Positions 50,576 to 60,137 of a stretch of DNA of 63,788 bases are shown here, in pieces. The stretch comes from CAZMXI01 sp964570205 (GTDB taxonomy: Bacteria > Planctomycetota > Phycisphaerae > Tepidisphaerales > Tepidisphaeraceae). A program made the translations under genes and the position numbers. The notes below the pieces were generated by a model, which searched no databases, was not told where the DNA came from, and saw nothing but the letters and a program-made list of their open reading frames with translations. The DNA lies in assembly GCA_964570205.1 (NCBI GenBank), contig CAZMXI010000004.1:1-63788 (forward strand), read 5' to 3'. Position 1 is the first letter of the stretch. Each line of letters starts with the position of its first letter.

Positions 50576-51230
50576 AGCTACCCAATCCTTTCCGAACCCT
50601 GAAAAATGAGGTGTCGCTAAAGACAGTGAATCTGCGGCCCGGATGCCCGCTTCTTTGCCCGCCGCCGACCGTACCCACGAATGCGCCCTGAACGGCAAGC
50701 ACCGCCAACTATAACAGAGTTAATATATGAAATACAACATAAGCGATTCTCTCAACACCTATTGCCGCTGACCACCCCGCCATTCCGCACTTGCGCGGTG
50801 CGAAACGAGAGCCCGGCATTCACAACTGTCGATGCCCCCTTTTTGCACCATTCCGCCAGTTATCCACAATCTCTTTAGCCTAATCCTCACTTGTTCGCAT
50901 CCTGATATCCCCTACCCGCCCGCCGATAAGCCCCCTCTTGCCCATATACCCCAAACCTCACATTCACCCGATCCGCGTCCATTAGGATCCACACAAATCA
51001 TTTTCCAATAAAGTCTTATGGAGATTAACGCCACCTTTTCATTTAAGTCCATATCCACACTAAGCCATCATTCCTCAATCCGGCCCGCCTTGGATCGCCA
51101 AAGGAGCGAAACGCTCGCGATGGCTTGTCCACAGCTTCTCCACAGACACCCCGAGACCTTGATTTTCACGGCCCGGCAGCGAGACTACGCACTCGGGCTT
51201 CGCCCGCCCCAACAACCTCAGTACACCCGC
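50576..51230. other. AT-rich intergenic region with DnaA-box cluster
   Basis: 655 nt without a gene. Composition is far less GC-rich than elsewhere in the window, most strongly near 50710-50760. It holds the cluster of DnaA-box-like motifs given separately and probably the promoters of the cold-shock gene and lptB. Confidence 0.6.
50860..51144 (+). other. Cluster of DnaA-box-like 9-mers (possible oriC)
   Basis: One perfect TTATCCACA (50860-50868). Near matches in the same orientation are GGATCCACA (50985-50993), ATATCCACA (51051-51059), TTGTCCACA (51125-51133) and TTCTCCACA (51136-51144). Five copies in 285 nt, next to an AT-rich stretch. Gene orientation changes from mainly minus on the left to plus on the right here. 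No dnaA, dnaN or gidA nearby. Confidence 0.45.
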
Positions 51231-51992
51231 ATGAACCTTCTTGAAACCACCAAGCTCGTCAAGTCCTACAGCGGCCGAATCGTCGTCAATGACGTCAGTT
51301 TCGTCCTGCATCAGGAGGAGATTGTCGGCATCCTTGGCCGAAACGGCGCCGGTAAGACGACCTCCTTCCGCATGATCATGGGCATGGTTCGGCCGGACTC
51401 CGGGGCTGTCGCTTTCGATGGCCAGGATGTCACCCATCTACCCATGTACAAGCGAGCCCGGCGCGGCATCGGTTATCTCTCGCAGGAACGATCTGATTTC
51501 CGTAATCTCACGGTCTGGCAGAATCTCCAGGCAATCCTTGAGACACGCAATCTCCGCCGTTCCGAGCGCAACCTCCGAGCCGAGAAACTCCTGGATCAGT
51601 ACGGCCTGCTCAAGCTCAAGAGCCAGAAGGCCGGCACCCTCAGCGGAGGCGAGCGACGTAAACTTGAAATCGCCCGCGCCCTGTGCACCGAGCCTAAGCT
51701 CATCCTGCTGGATGAGCCGTTCTCCGGGGTCGACCCTATCGCCGTGGAAGACCTCCAACGCGAAGTCAGACGACTTAAGTTCGAATTCGGCAAGAGCGTG
51801 CTGATCACCGACCACAACGTGCCTCAGACCCTCAAGGTGTGCGATCGCGCCTTGATCATCGACGAAGGCAAGAAGATCAAGGAAGGCACGCCCCGCGAGA
51901 TCATCAACGATCCCATCGTCCGAGCGGCCTATCTCGGAAACACCTTCCGTGGCGATGAGTTCGACGATCCGCCGAAGAACCCCGCCAGTTGA
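51231..51992 (+). CDS. lptB: LPS export ABC transporter ATPase LptB
   Basis: 253 residues. Walker A LGRNGAGKTTSF, Q-loop region YLSQERSDFRNLTV, signature LSGGERRKLEIARAL, Walker B KLILLDEPFSGVDPIAVED, and H-loop ITDHNVPQTL, all typical of LptB rather than generic transporters. With LptFG it extracts lipopolysaccharide from the inner membrane. LptA/C/F/G genes are not in the window. ATG at 51231 chosen for the conserved start NLLETTKLVKSY. Confidence 0.92.
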   Translation: MNLLETTKLVKSYSGRIVVNDVSFVLHQEEIVGILGRNGAGKTTSFRMIMGMVRPDSGAVAFDGQDVTHLPMYKRARRGIGYLSQERSDFRNLTVWQNLQAILETRNLRRSERNLRAEKLLDQYGLLKLKSQKAGTLSGGERRKLEIARALCTEPKLILLDEPFSGVDPIAVEDLQREVRRLKFEFGKSVLITDHNVPQTLKVCDRALIIDEGKKIKEGTPREIINDPIVRAAYLGNTFRGDEFDDPPKNPAS

Positions 51993-52001
51993 GTCTTTGC
52001 C

Positions 52002-52241
52002 ATGTCAACATTCAGGTTACGCGATGGAACGCCGTGGCTTCGGCGCGACGGCGGTGCGTTCGTCGCGGGTCGAGTGCCTGCCCAGTTCAACAGGTGTCTT
52101 GTTTGCGACAAGACGGGGTACGCCCCGCGGCGTCATGGAGCAAGCCGGTATCGTCTTGGGGCATCGTCGGATCCACCGGCAATTGCATGGTGTGTGAAAT
52201 GCATCACGGGCCTTCTTGCAAACCCCGACGGGCGTCCATAG
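52002..52241 (+). CDS. Possible small CxxC...CxxC protein, 79 residues
   Basis: A frame beginning 9 nt after the lptB stop contains two knuckles, CLVCDKTGY and WCVKCITGL, about 31 residues apart, a zinc-ribbon-like spacing. No Shine-Dalgarno. Basic, no family recognised. It fills much of the 416-nt gap between lptB and nuoJ. A 7-bp hairpin ACTCATT/AATGAGT (52242-52260) directly follows its stop. Confidence 0.35.
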   Translation: MSTFRLRDGTPWLRRDGGAFVAGRVPAQFNRCLVCDKTGYAPRRHGASRYRLGASSDPPAIAWCVKCITGLLANPDGRP

Positions 52242-52408
52242 ACTCATTCGCTCAATGAGTGGGCGGCCGACTCGAGTTGGTCGTTCTCGCGAAGTTGTCG
52301 CCGAGATTACACTTGCGGAGCGCCAAGGATGTGCTGCGCTCCGTCCGGCCTATGAGGGCCGCAGAGCGAGCGCATTGCAGTTGCGGGCATCAGCTCGTGT
52401 CGTTCACA
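52242..52408. other. Upstream region of nuoJ
   Basis: After the hairpin at 52242-52260 no gene or clear promoter is seen. There is no obvious ribosome-binding site before the nuoJ start; GTG at 52397 is an alternative start. Confidence 0.4.
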
Positions 52409-53284
52409 ATGTCATTGCCGCCGATTGTCATCCTGATTCTGTGCGTTGTGGCCGGCATCGGAACGGTGCTGGCGCTGCCAGGCCGGCGGGAGCGGGCGGT
52501 CCGAACGATCGGGGGTGCTTTGTTGCTGTTGGCACTGCTGGTGTTCGCAGCAGTCCTGATTCACTCACTTGGCACGGCAGCCGGCAGTTCGGGTGAGGCA
52601 TATTTCTGGCTCTTTTCAGCAGTTGCGATCATGAGTGCGGTGCGGGTGATCACCCACCAGAAACCGGTGTATTCGGCTCTGTACTTCATACTGACGGTGG
52701 TCGCCAGCGGGGGCCTGTTTGTGTTGTTGTGGGCTGAGTTTATGGCGGCGGCACTCGTGTTGATCTACGCCGGCGCGATCCTGATCACCTACGTGTTCGT
52801 GATCATGCTGGCTTCCCAGGCACAGAGTCCGCAGGCGAGCGCGGAACACGCGACGGGCGGGGCAGAGTATGACCGAATCAGCCGGGAGCCCGTGCTGGCA
52901 TCGGCGGCGGGGTTCCTGCTCATGGGCGTGCTGCTGTTCCTGATTTTCGACGAGGGCCGGGCCGTCGCGGGCATGCCCCAACGAGCAGCCGATGTCAATG
53001 CGGTCCCTGGAACGGTGAAGCAAGTGGGCGCGCACCTGTTCACGCAGCAGCCGATTTCGCTGGAACTGGCCGGGGTGTTGCTGACGCTGGCCATGGTAGG
53101 CGCGGTGATCATCGCCCGACGACGAGTGAACGCGATTTCGCCACCGCATGTGCGGGTGCCGGGCGAAGCAAGCGACTCCGCCAGGGAGATGGGTCTGCCT
53201 GGCACGCCGCCCAGTGATGATCCGCATTCGATCCCAATCACCGGCACGCGCAACCCGCAGGCCAAGGCTTACCCGGAGGCTTGA
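52409..53284 (+). CDS. nuoJ: NADH-quinone oxidoreductase subunit J
   Basis: 291 residues, longer than the usual ~180 because of a polar C-terminal extension. Five helices: VILILCVVAGIGTVLAL, IGGALLLLALLVFAAVLI, FWLFSAVAIMSAVRVITHQKPVYSALYFI (core NuoJ motif), AAALVLIYAGAILITYVFVIML, and LAGVLLTLAMVGAVIIARR. Membrane arm of complex I. It heads the nuoJKLMN run; nuoA-I are absent from the window. Confidence 0.92.
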   Translation: MSLPPIVILILCVVAGIGTVLALPGRRERAVRTIGGALLLLALLVFAAVLIHSLGTAAGSSGEAYFWLFSAVAIMSAVRVITHQKPVYSALYFILTVVASGGLFVLLWAEFMAAALVLIYAGAILITYVFVIMLASQAQSPQASAEHATGGAEYDRISREPVLASAAGFLLMGVLLFLIFDEGRAVAGMPQRAADVNAVPGTVKQVGAHLFTQQPISLELAGVLLTLAMVGAVIIARRRVNAISPPHVRVPGEASDSAREMGLPGTPPSDDPHSIPITGTRNPQAKAYPEA

Positions 53285-53287
53285 CCG

Positions 53288-53605
53288 ATGCAGGAACTGC
53301 CCCTGGAGACATTGCAGCGGTTTCTCGCGGTGGGCGGGATGCTCTTTGTCATCGGCCTGATCGGTTTTGTGACGCGGCGGAACCTGATCATCATCTTCCT
53401 GTGCACAGAGTTGATGTTCCAGGGCGTGGCGATCAACCTGATCGCATTCGGTCGCTATCATATGAACCTGCACGGGCAGGCTTTCGTGCTCTTCCTGCTG
53501 GTGATCGCGGCCGCGGAGGCGTCGCTGGCGCTGGGCCTGGTGGTGCTGCTGTTCCGGCACCGCCATACCCTTGATGCCGACGCATGGCAGGATTTGAAAG
53601 GATAG
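53288..53605 (+). CDS. nuoK: NADH-quinone oxidoreductase subunit K
   Basis: 105 residues, three helices, with the conserved CTELMFQGVAINLIAFG and VIAAAEASLALGLVVLLF glutamates that take part in proton transfer. Starts 3 nt after nuoJ. Confidence 0.95.
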   Translation: MQELPLETLQRFLAVGGMLFVIGLIGFVTRRNLIIIFLCTELMFQGVAINLIAFGRYHMNLHGQAFVLFLLVIAAAEASLALGLVVLLFRHRHTLDADAWQDLKG

Positions 53606-53640
53606 GTTGTCAGAAAGAACCGGCAACGGGAAACTGGCCC

Positions 53641-55770
53641 ATGTCAGATCTGTTCGCGGTCCAATATTCATGGCTGATTCCCCTGCTGCCCCTTCTGGGG
53701 GCGGCGGTGGCCGGGTTCTTCGGCGCGCGCTGGCTGAAGGGCCAATCGCACTGGCCGATCTGGATTGGCGCGGGCGCGAGCGCTGTGTTGAGCATCGTGC
53801 TTCTGGTGCAGATGATCGGACACAGCGCGTCATCCCACCATCAGGCAAGTCATGGGCAGACCGAGGCGCAGGCAGTCTCGGTCCAGGCCGGCGAATGGGA
53901 AAAGGCGTTCGAGCACTCCGCCGGACGGACGATCTATACATGGATCGGCGCCGGCGGGTTCAGCGCGAGCGTCGGTTTCTTCCTTGACCCGCTGACGGCG
54001 GTGATGCTCTGCGTGGTGACCGGAATCAGTTTCCTGATCACCGTTTTTTCCAAGGGCTACATGCGCGGCGAGGCGGGGTACTTCCGGTTCTTCGCGTTCA
54101 TGGGGATCTTCGTCTTCATGATGACGATCCTGGTGATGGCCGACAACTTCGTGCTGCTGTACCTCGGATGGGAAGGCGTGGGGCTCAGCTCTTACCTTCT
54201 TATCGGCTATTACTACGAGAAGCCGGCCGCCCGGGAGGCCGCCAAGAAGGCATTCCTGGTCAATCGCGTTGGCGACTTCGGTTTCGCTCTGGGCATCATG
54301 CTGATCTTTGTGACGTTTGGCACGGTCAGCTTCTTCGGGACCAGCGATGCGCCGGGCGCCCTGGTGCAGGCGACACAGGCATCCAGCCCGTTGTCGGCCA
54401 TGTCGCCGGCGATGCAGACGGGGGTTCTCTGGATTCCGTTCCTGCTGATGCTCGGCGCTTTCGGCAAGAGCGCGCAGTTCCCGTTGTATGTGTGGCTGCC
54501 GGACGCGATGGAAGGGCCGACGCCGGTCAGTGCGCTGATCCACGCGGCCACCATGGTGACCGCGGGCGTGTACATGATCGTCCGCTGCAGCACGCTGTTC
54601 TTCCTGAACGGCTACGCGATGATCACCATCGCGATCATCGGGGCGTTCACGGCCATTTTCGCGGCGAGCATCGCCCTGCGCCAGTACGACCTGAAGAAGG
54701 TCTTCGCGTACTCGACCATCAGCCAGCTCGGGTTCATGTTCGTTGGCGCAGCGGTCCTGGCGCCGGTGGCGGCGGTGTTTCACCTTGTGACGCATGCGTT
54801 TTTCAAGGCGCTGTTGTTCCTGTCGTCGGGCGTCGTGATGCACGCGATGGCCGGCGAACTGGACATGCGGAAGATGAGCGGCGTGCGTCGGGTGCTGCCA
54901 TGGACGAACTGGTTCATCCTGGCCGGGTGCTTCGCACTGGCGGGGATGATTCCATTTTCGGGCTTCTGGTCGAAGGATGAAATCGTCATCGCCTCGTTCG
55001 ACCGCATCCGCGGGCACGTAACCGGGCCGGTGCTGGGCATCATCATGCTCTTCACCGCGTTGATGACTGCGTATTACACGTTCAGGCTCTACTTCCGGGT
55101 GTTTCAGGGGCCGACCCTGGTGCCGCCGGCGCCGGATTCATCACATGGCCACGCCCACGACCACTCGCACAGCCATGAGCCGGCCAGCATGATGATCCCG
55201 CTGGGAATTCTGGCGATCGGCGCTGTACTGGCGGGATTCCTCAACACGCCTTGGTGGCACGGACTGGGCAACTTCCTTGGAGGCAGCCCGTCTTTCGCGC
55301 TGGTGTACAAGGCCATGGGCGGCGACGGCAACCTGGCACTGAACCCCCTGATGTTCGGCCAGCATCCACCGGCGGACATGCCGGCCGAATCGCACACAAA
55401 CCTGATGGTCGCCAGCATTCTGATTGCCCTCCTGGGCATTCTGCTGGCATACCTGATGCACCTGAAAGAGCGATCTCGCGCCGAACGTCTGGCGGCGCGC
55501 TTTCCGGGCATCGTCCACGTGCTGGAGCGCAAGTACTGGGTGGACGAGATATACCAGTACGGTCTCGTCGAGCCGCTGCGGCGACTGGGCCGCGCGTTCT
55601 TCGCTGTGGATCGAATGGTGATCGACGGCCTGATCTGGACCGTCAGCTTCATACCGCAGGTCTTCGGTTTCGGATTGAAGCTGACAACGCAGCGAGGGTC
55701 GCTCCAGGGTTACGCCGTAACGATGGTTCTGGCGATCGCGTTGGTGCTGCTGGTGATCTTCGTATTCTAA
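53641..55770 (+). CDS. nuoL: NADH-quinone oxidoreductase subunit L
   Basis: 709 residues, a proton-pumping antiporter-like subunit. Conserved segments: WEGVGLSSYLLIGYYYEKP, WLPDAMEGPTPVSALIHAATMV (Lys/His channel region), FAYSTISQLGFMF, and HAFFKALLFLSSG. The C-terminus is long (lateral helix region). A His-rich loop (SHGHAHDHSHSHEP, about 500-514) is notable, as is HH in the first periplasmic loop; both may bind metal but have no assigned role. Start ATG at 53641; ribosome-binding site weak. Confidence 0.95.
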   Translation: MSDLFAVQYSWLIPLLPLLGAAVAGFFGARWLKGQSHWPIWIGAGASAVLSIVLLVQMIGHSASSHHQASHGQTEAQAVSVQAGEWEKAFEHSAGRTIYTWIGAGGFSASVGFFLDPLTAVMLCVVTGISFLITVFSKGYMRGEAGYFRFFAFMGIFVFMMTILVMADNFVLLYLGWEGVGLSSYLLIGYYYEKPAAREAAKKAFLVNRVGDFGFALGIMLIFVTFGTVSFFGTSDAPGALVQATQASSPLSAMSPAMQTGVLWIPFLLMLGAFGKSAQFPLYVWLPDAMEGPTPVSALIHAATMVTAGVYMIVRCSTLFFLNGYAMITIAIIGAFTAIFAASIALRQYDLKKVFAYSTISQLGFMFVGAAVLAPVAAVFHLVTHAFFKALLFLSSGVVMHAMAGELDMRKMSGVRRVLPWTNWFILAGCFALAGMIPFSGFWSKDEIVIASFDRIRGHVTGPVLGIIMLFTALMTAYYTFRLYFRVFQGPTLVPPAPDSSHGHAHDHSHSHEPASMMIPLGILAIGAVLAGFLNTPWWHGLGNFLGGSPSFALVYKAMGGDGNLALNPLMFGQHPPADMPAESHTNLMVASILIALLGILLAYLMHLKERSRAERLAARFPGIVHVLERKYWVDEIYQYGLVEPLRRLGRAFFAVDRMVIDGLIWTVSFIPQVFGFGLKLTTQRGSLQGYAVTMVLAIALVLLVIFVF

Positions 55771-55779
55771 CGCCAAGAC

Positions 55780-57426
55780 ATGGAACTGACCCTTGTCATC
55801 CTCCTGTTGTTGCCGGCCATCGGGGCGATTGCGTGCGCGTTCGTCACGGAACGCTCGGCCCGCGCTGTCGCGCTGGGCGCCTCGCTGCTCTGCATGGGGC
55901 TGGGCGCGCTGCTGGGGTACGGCGCTTTCGTGAATCCGGACACAGGGCAGTTCGGCTGGAATATCCTGGGCGCGGGACGGTTCGAGGCGGACCTGGGCGG
56001 CATCCGCGAAATTGGATTCCGCCTGCGTCTGGCGATCACGCCGATCAGTTTCTGGCTCATCATACTGACGGTATTCCTGCAGCCGCTGGCCATCGCGGCC
56101 AGCTTCGACAGCATCCGTCAGCGGCAGAAGGAGTATTACGCCTGGATGCTGGCGCTACTGTCGGCGATGCTGGGGGTGTTCATGGCACGGGATGCATTGC
56201 TGTTTTATGTCTTCTTCGAGCTGACGCTGGTGCCGATGTTCTTCATCATCGGCATCTGGGGCGGTCCGCAGCGGCGCTACGCGGCCGGGAAGTTCTTCCT
56301 GTCCACGTTCGCGGGCTCGGTGTTCACACTGGCCGCCATCATCTACCTGGGGCTGAGATACGAGCATTTCGACATCGACACGCTGGTTCGGCGGTCACAG
56401 GATGTCGCCGGCGGCGGCCTGACGGGGCAATCGCTGATCCTGGTGTCGCTGGGGCTGCTGGTCGGGTTCATGGTCAAGGTGCCGCTGTTTCCGCTGCACA
56501 CGTGGCTGCCGCTGGCGCACACCGAAGCCCCGACGGCCGGCTCGGTGATCCTGGCAGGCGTGCTCCTGAAGCTCGGGACGTACGGGCTGCTGGTGTTCGT
56601 GGTGCCGATTGCCTTCGTCGGGGCCGCAGGGTCGCTGGCGCTTCGATGGATGATCATGCTGGTGGCAATCCTGAGCCTCATCGGGATCATCTACGGCGCA
56701 CTGGCGGCGTGGGTGCAGCAGGACATCAAAAAGCTGGTGGCCTATTCTTCGGTGTCGCACCTGGGGTTCTGTGTGCTGGGGTTGACGGCTCTGAACGCGA
56801 TCGGCGTGCAGGGGTCCGTGCTGTACATGATCAACCACGGCCTGTCCACCGGGGCGATGTTCCTGGTGGTGGGGATGATCTACGACCGCTACCACACGCG
56901 GGACATCAACGAGTTGTCGGGCCTTGGGCGGCGGATGCCGGTCCTGGCGTTTTTCTTCGTGCTCTTTGTGCTGAGCAGCATCGGGCTGCCTGGCTTGAAC
57001 GGTTTTGTCTCGGAGTTTCTGACGATCCTTGGCGCGTTCAGCTCCAGCGCGCTGATCAACAGCAGGATCATCGGCGCGATCGCCGCGATCGGGGTAGTGC
57101 TGGGGGCGCTTTACATGCTGCACATGACGGCCCGCGTGATCTTCGGACCATTGAAGACGCCGGAGCAGGATGCCGGGCATGGCCAGTATTCGCGCGGGTC
57201 TCTGCCGAGGGATCTGAACGCCCGCGAAATCGGCGTGTTGACGCCGTTGGCGCTGGCGGTGGTTCTCCTGGGCATAGCGCCCAATGTCGTGCTGAAACCC
57301 ATCGAGCCGCCGATTCAGCAGATGCTGACCGGCCGGATGACTCCCCCGAACATGGACGGCCAGGCGATGGCGACAACGGCGACCCCGGTGGCGGCAACAC
57401 GCATGGCCGAGACGACGAACCCGTGA
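55780..57426 (+). CDS. nuoM: NADH-quinone oxidoreductase subunit M
   Basis: 548 residues, antiporter-like subunit. Signatures: FFELTLVPMFFIIGIWGG, VKVPLFPLHTWLPLAHTEAPTAGSVILAG, VAYSSVSHLGFCVLG, and LPGLNGFVSEFLTILGAF. It pumps protons in the membrane arm. It starts 9 nt after nuoL. The C-terminus has a Thr/Ala-rich tail after about residue 510. Confidence 0.95.
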   Translation: MELTLVILLLLPAIGAIACAFVTERSARAVALGASLLCMGLGALLGYGAFVNPDTGQFGWNILGAGRFEADLGGIREIGFRLRLAITPISFWLIILTVFLQPLAIAASFDSIRQRQKEYYAWMLALLSAMLGVFMARDALLFYVFFELTLVPMFFIIGIWGGPQRRYAAGKFFLSTFAGSVFTLAAIIYLGLRYEHFDIDTLVRRSQDVAGGGLTGQSLILVSLGLLVGFMVKVPLFPLHTWLPLAHTEAPTAGSVILAGVLLKLGTYGLLVFVVPIAFVGAAGSLALRWMIMLVAILSLIGIIYGALAAWVQQDIKKLVAYSSVSHLGFCVLGLTALNAIGVQGSVLYMINHGLSTGAMFLVVGMIYDRYHTRDINELSGLGRRMPVLAFFFVLFVLSSIGLPGLNGFVSEFLTILGAFSSSALINSRIIGAIAAIGVVLGALYMLHMTARVIFGPLKTPEQDAGHGQYSRGSLPRDLNAREIGVLTPLALAVVLLGIAPNVVLKPIEPPIQQMLTGRMTPPNMDGQAMATTATPVAATRMAETTNP

Positions 57427-57433
57427 TGCGCGT

Positions 57434-59014
57434 ATGATGACCGACCTGCTTTCCATTCTGAATCCCGAGCTGGTGTTGGCCGGTTTCGCCTGCCTGTTGT
57501 TCTTCATGGGCATGTCGGGACAGCGCGCAATGCGGCGGGCAGCGCCATTCGTGGCAATGGCGGCCCTGGTGGCGGCGCTGGCCATGCAGTGGCATGCCGG
57601 CCGACCCGAGCAGCCCCTGGTCGATTCACTGACGGGCAGCGTGCGAATCGACGCCTTCGCCTATTACATCCGGATTCTCACCGGCGCCATCGCGGTCATC
57701 CTGTTGCTACTGGCGTGGCCGACAAACGCCGAGCAGACCGGGAATTCCGCTTTGCATTTCGGCGAAGAGGCCGGCGAGTTCTTCGCGCTATTCCTGCTTT
57801 CGACCGCGGGACTGATGCTGACGGCGATAGCCAACGACCTGATTGTCTTGTTCCTGGCATTGGAGCTGGTGAGCATTCCCACGTACGTGATGGTGGCCAT
57901 GTCACGCCCCAACCTGCTGGCGCAGGAGGCGGGCGTCAAGTATTTCTTCCTGGGCGCGATGTCGGTGGCCATCATGCTGTTCGGGTTCAGCTACCTCTAT
58001 GGCGTTACCGGGCAGGTGAATCTCACGAAGATCGGTGAATCGCTTCAGGCCGCCACGCGCCAGAACGGGACGTTGCCGAGCTGGCATCTGTTCGCGGTGC
58101 TGATGGTGCTGATCGGGTTCACATACAAGATGGCCTCGTTCCCGCTGCATTTTTACGCCGGCGATGTGTACGAAGGCGCGGCGACGCCGGTGACGGCGTT
58201 CCTGGCGTTTGTGCCGAAAACCGCGGGGTTCGTCGCCCTGGTCAAGCTGCTGCTGGCCGTCGGGGGCGACGGCTTTGTGCTGCCTGAAAGGCTGGTGTCC
58301 CTGCTGTGGGTAATGGCCGTGCTGACGATGTTCGTCGGCAACGTGCTGGCGTTGCTGCAGAACAACGTGAAACGCGTGCTGGCGTACAGCTCGATCGCAC
58401 ACAGCGGTTACATGCTAGCGGGAGCGGCGGCGCTCGCCGGCGCTGGGCAGCAGGCCATCCAGGGAATCCTGTTCTACCTGGCGGCTTACGGGGTGATGAA
58501 TTCGGCCGCCTTCGGGGTGCTGATGCTGCTGCCATCGCGGCAAGGGTATGAATCGGCCGAGACATTCGATGATCTGGCCGGCCAGGGCCGCCAGCACGTG
58601 GCGCTGGGGCTGGCGATGACTGTCACCTGCTTCAGCCTGATCGGGATTCCGCTGACCGTCGGCTTTCTGGGCAAGCTGATGCTCATCCGCCCCGCGCTGA
58701 CGGCCGAGATGTACTGGCTAGTGGTGTTGATTGTGGTCAATGCGGCAATCTCGGCAGCGTATTATCTGCGGATCGTCGCCAGTCTTTTCCTGCGGCCGGA
58801 ACCCGTCTCGCTGGAGATGCCGTCAGGCGATGTCGCCCCGCTACAGAGCATCCAAACGCGGCCGCGGCAGTGGCCGGTGATGGGCGCGGTCGCGATGTCG
58901 GTCATTCTGACACTGACGCTGGGGTCGATTCCGCAGGCCGCGCAAGGCCTTACGGACCAGGCAAAGATCAGCGCTGAGGTGGCGCAGGCGGCGCGCTTGC
59001 CCTCTGTCCCATGA
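57434..59014 (+). CDS. nuoN: NADH-quinone oxidoreductase subunit N
   Basis: 526 residues. LALELVSIPTYVMVAMSRPN, MASFPLHFYAGDVYEGAATPVTAFLAF, VLAYSSIAHSGYMLAG and SLIGIPLTVGFLGKLMLI are NuoN signatures. Last gene of the module; it abuts the convergent threonine aldolase gene with no gap (stops at 59014 and 59015). Confidence 0.95.
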   Translation: MMTDLLSILNPELVLAGFACLLFFMGMSGQRAMRRAAPFVAMAALVAALAMQWHAGRPEQPLVDSLTGSVRIDAFAYYIRILTGAIAVILLLLAWPTNAEQTGNSALHFGEEAGEFFALFLLSTAGLMLTAIANDLIVLFLALELVSIPTYVMVAMSRPNLLAQEAGVKYFFLGAMSVAIMLFGFSYLYGVTGQVNLTKIGESLQAATRQNGTLPSWHLFAVLMVLIGFTYKMASFPLHFYAGDVYEGAATPVTAFLAFVPKTAGFVALVKLLLAVGGDGFVLPERLVSLLWVMAVLTMFVGNVLALLQNNVKRVLAYSSIAHSGYMLAGAAALAGAGQQAIQGILFYLAAYGVMNSAAFGVLMLLPSRQGYESAETFDDLAGQGRQHVALGLAMTVTCFSLIGIPLTVGFLGKLMLIRPALTAEMYWLVVLIVVNAAISAAYYLRIVASLFLRPEPVSLEMPSGDVAPLQSIQTRPRQWPVMGAVAMSVILTLTLGSIPQAAQGLTDQAKISAEVAQAARLPSVP

Positions 59015-60067
59015 TCAATCGGGCTGCTTCCGCCGCCCGGGCATCGCCTGTCGCAAGTCGGCCACAAAGTCTTGGATATCCTGCTCCTGCGTATCCCACG
59101 AGCACATGAACCTGCACCCGCCCGCGCCGATGAACGTGTAGAACTTCCATCCCAATTCGTGCATACGCTCGGCAGCACCATCCGGAAGCTGCACGAAGAC
59201 CGAATTCGCCTGGCGCGGGAAGAGCGTCCTGACGCCCTCGATTTCCAGCAACCGCTTCTCCAGCAATGCGGCCATATGGTTGGCGTGTCGAGCGTGCTTC
59301 AGCCAGGCATCGCCGGTCAGCATGCCCACCCACGGGGCCGACAGGAAGCGCATCTTGGACGCGAGGTGCCCCGCCTGCTTGCAGCGGTACTCGAACTCGT
59401 GAGCCAGGTCGATGTTGAAGAACACCACCGCCTCGCCGATCAGGCCGCCGTTCTTGGTGCCTCCGAACGACAGCACCTCGATCCCCGCCTTCCACGTCAA
59501 TTCCTTGGGCGCAACCCCCAGCGATGCGATCGCATTCGCCAGCCGCGCGCCGTCCATGTGCAGCCTCAGGCCGAGCTTGCGCGCCATCGCGGCGATGCGG
59601 TCCAGTTCATCGGGGGTATAGACCGTCCCCACCTCCGTCGCCTGCGTCACGCTCACGATGCGCGGCTTGGGATAGTGAATGTCGGTGCGGCGCATGACCG
59701 CTCGCTCAATGGCGGCCGGGGCGATCTTCCCATCCTCCCCGCCCAGCAACAGAATTTTCGTGCCGTTGGAGAAGAACTCCGGCGCGCCGCATTCATCCGT
59801 CTCGATGTGCGCCAGCTCGTGGCAGAGGATGCTGTGATAGCTCTGGCACAGGTGCGACAGCGACAGCGAATTGGCGGCCGTGCCGTTGAAGACGAAGAAG
59901 ACCTCGCAGTGGGTCTCGAAGACCTGGCGGATCAGGTCTGACGCCCTGGCGGTCCAGACGTCATCGCCATAGCCCGGCACGTGGCCACGGTTGGCCTGCT
60001 CCATGGCCGCCCACGCTTCCGGACAGATCCCCGCATAGTTGTCGCTGGCAAACACCCGTTCACGCAT
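59015..60067 (-). CDS. Low-specificity threonine aldolase-type PLP enzyme
   Basis: 350 residues. Fold-type I PLP enzyme with FNGTAANSLSLSHLC, the HMDGARLANAIAS phosphate/cofactor region, and the Schiff-base Lys in SFGGTKNGGLIGE. Family: beta-eliminating lyase/threonine aldolase (LtaE-like), splitting threonine into glycine and acetaldehyde, or acting on related beta-hydroxy amino acids. GFRSDN-type start replaced by FASDNYAGICPEA. Cytoplasmic. Confidence 0.88.
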   Translation of the reverse strand: MRERVFASDNYAGICPEAWAAMEQANRGHVPGYGDDVWTARASDLIRQVFETHCEVFFVFNGTAANSLSLSHLCQSYHSILCHELAHIETDECGAPEFFSNGTKILLLGGEDGKIAPAAIERAVMRRTDIHYPKPRIVSVTQATEVGTVYTPDELDRIAAMARKLGLRLHMDGARLANAIASLGVAPKELTWKAGIEVLSFGGTKNGGLIGEAVVFFNIDLAHEFEYRCKQAGHLASKMRFLSAPWVGMLTGDAWLKHARHANHMAALLEKRLLEIEGVRTLFPRQANSVFVQLPDGAAERMHELGWKFYTFIGAGGCRFMCSWDTQEQDIQDFVADLRQAMPGRRKQPD

Positions 60068-60137
60068 AGCCGTTTCCTTCTGTCTCTGTACCCCGCCCCA
60101 TTCTCGCCGCCGGCTTCATCATGGCAACGTCCTGAGC

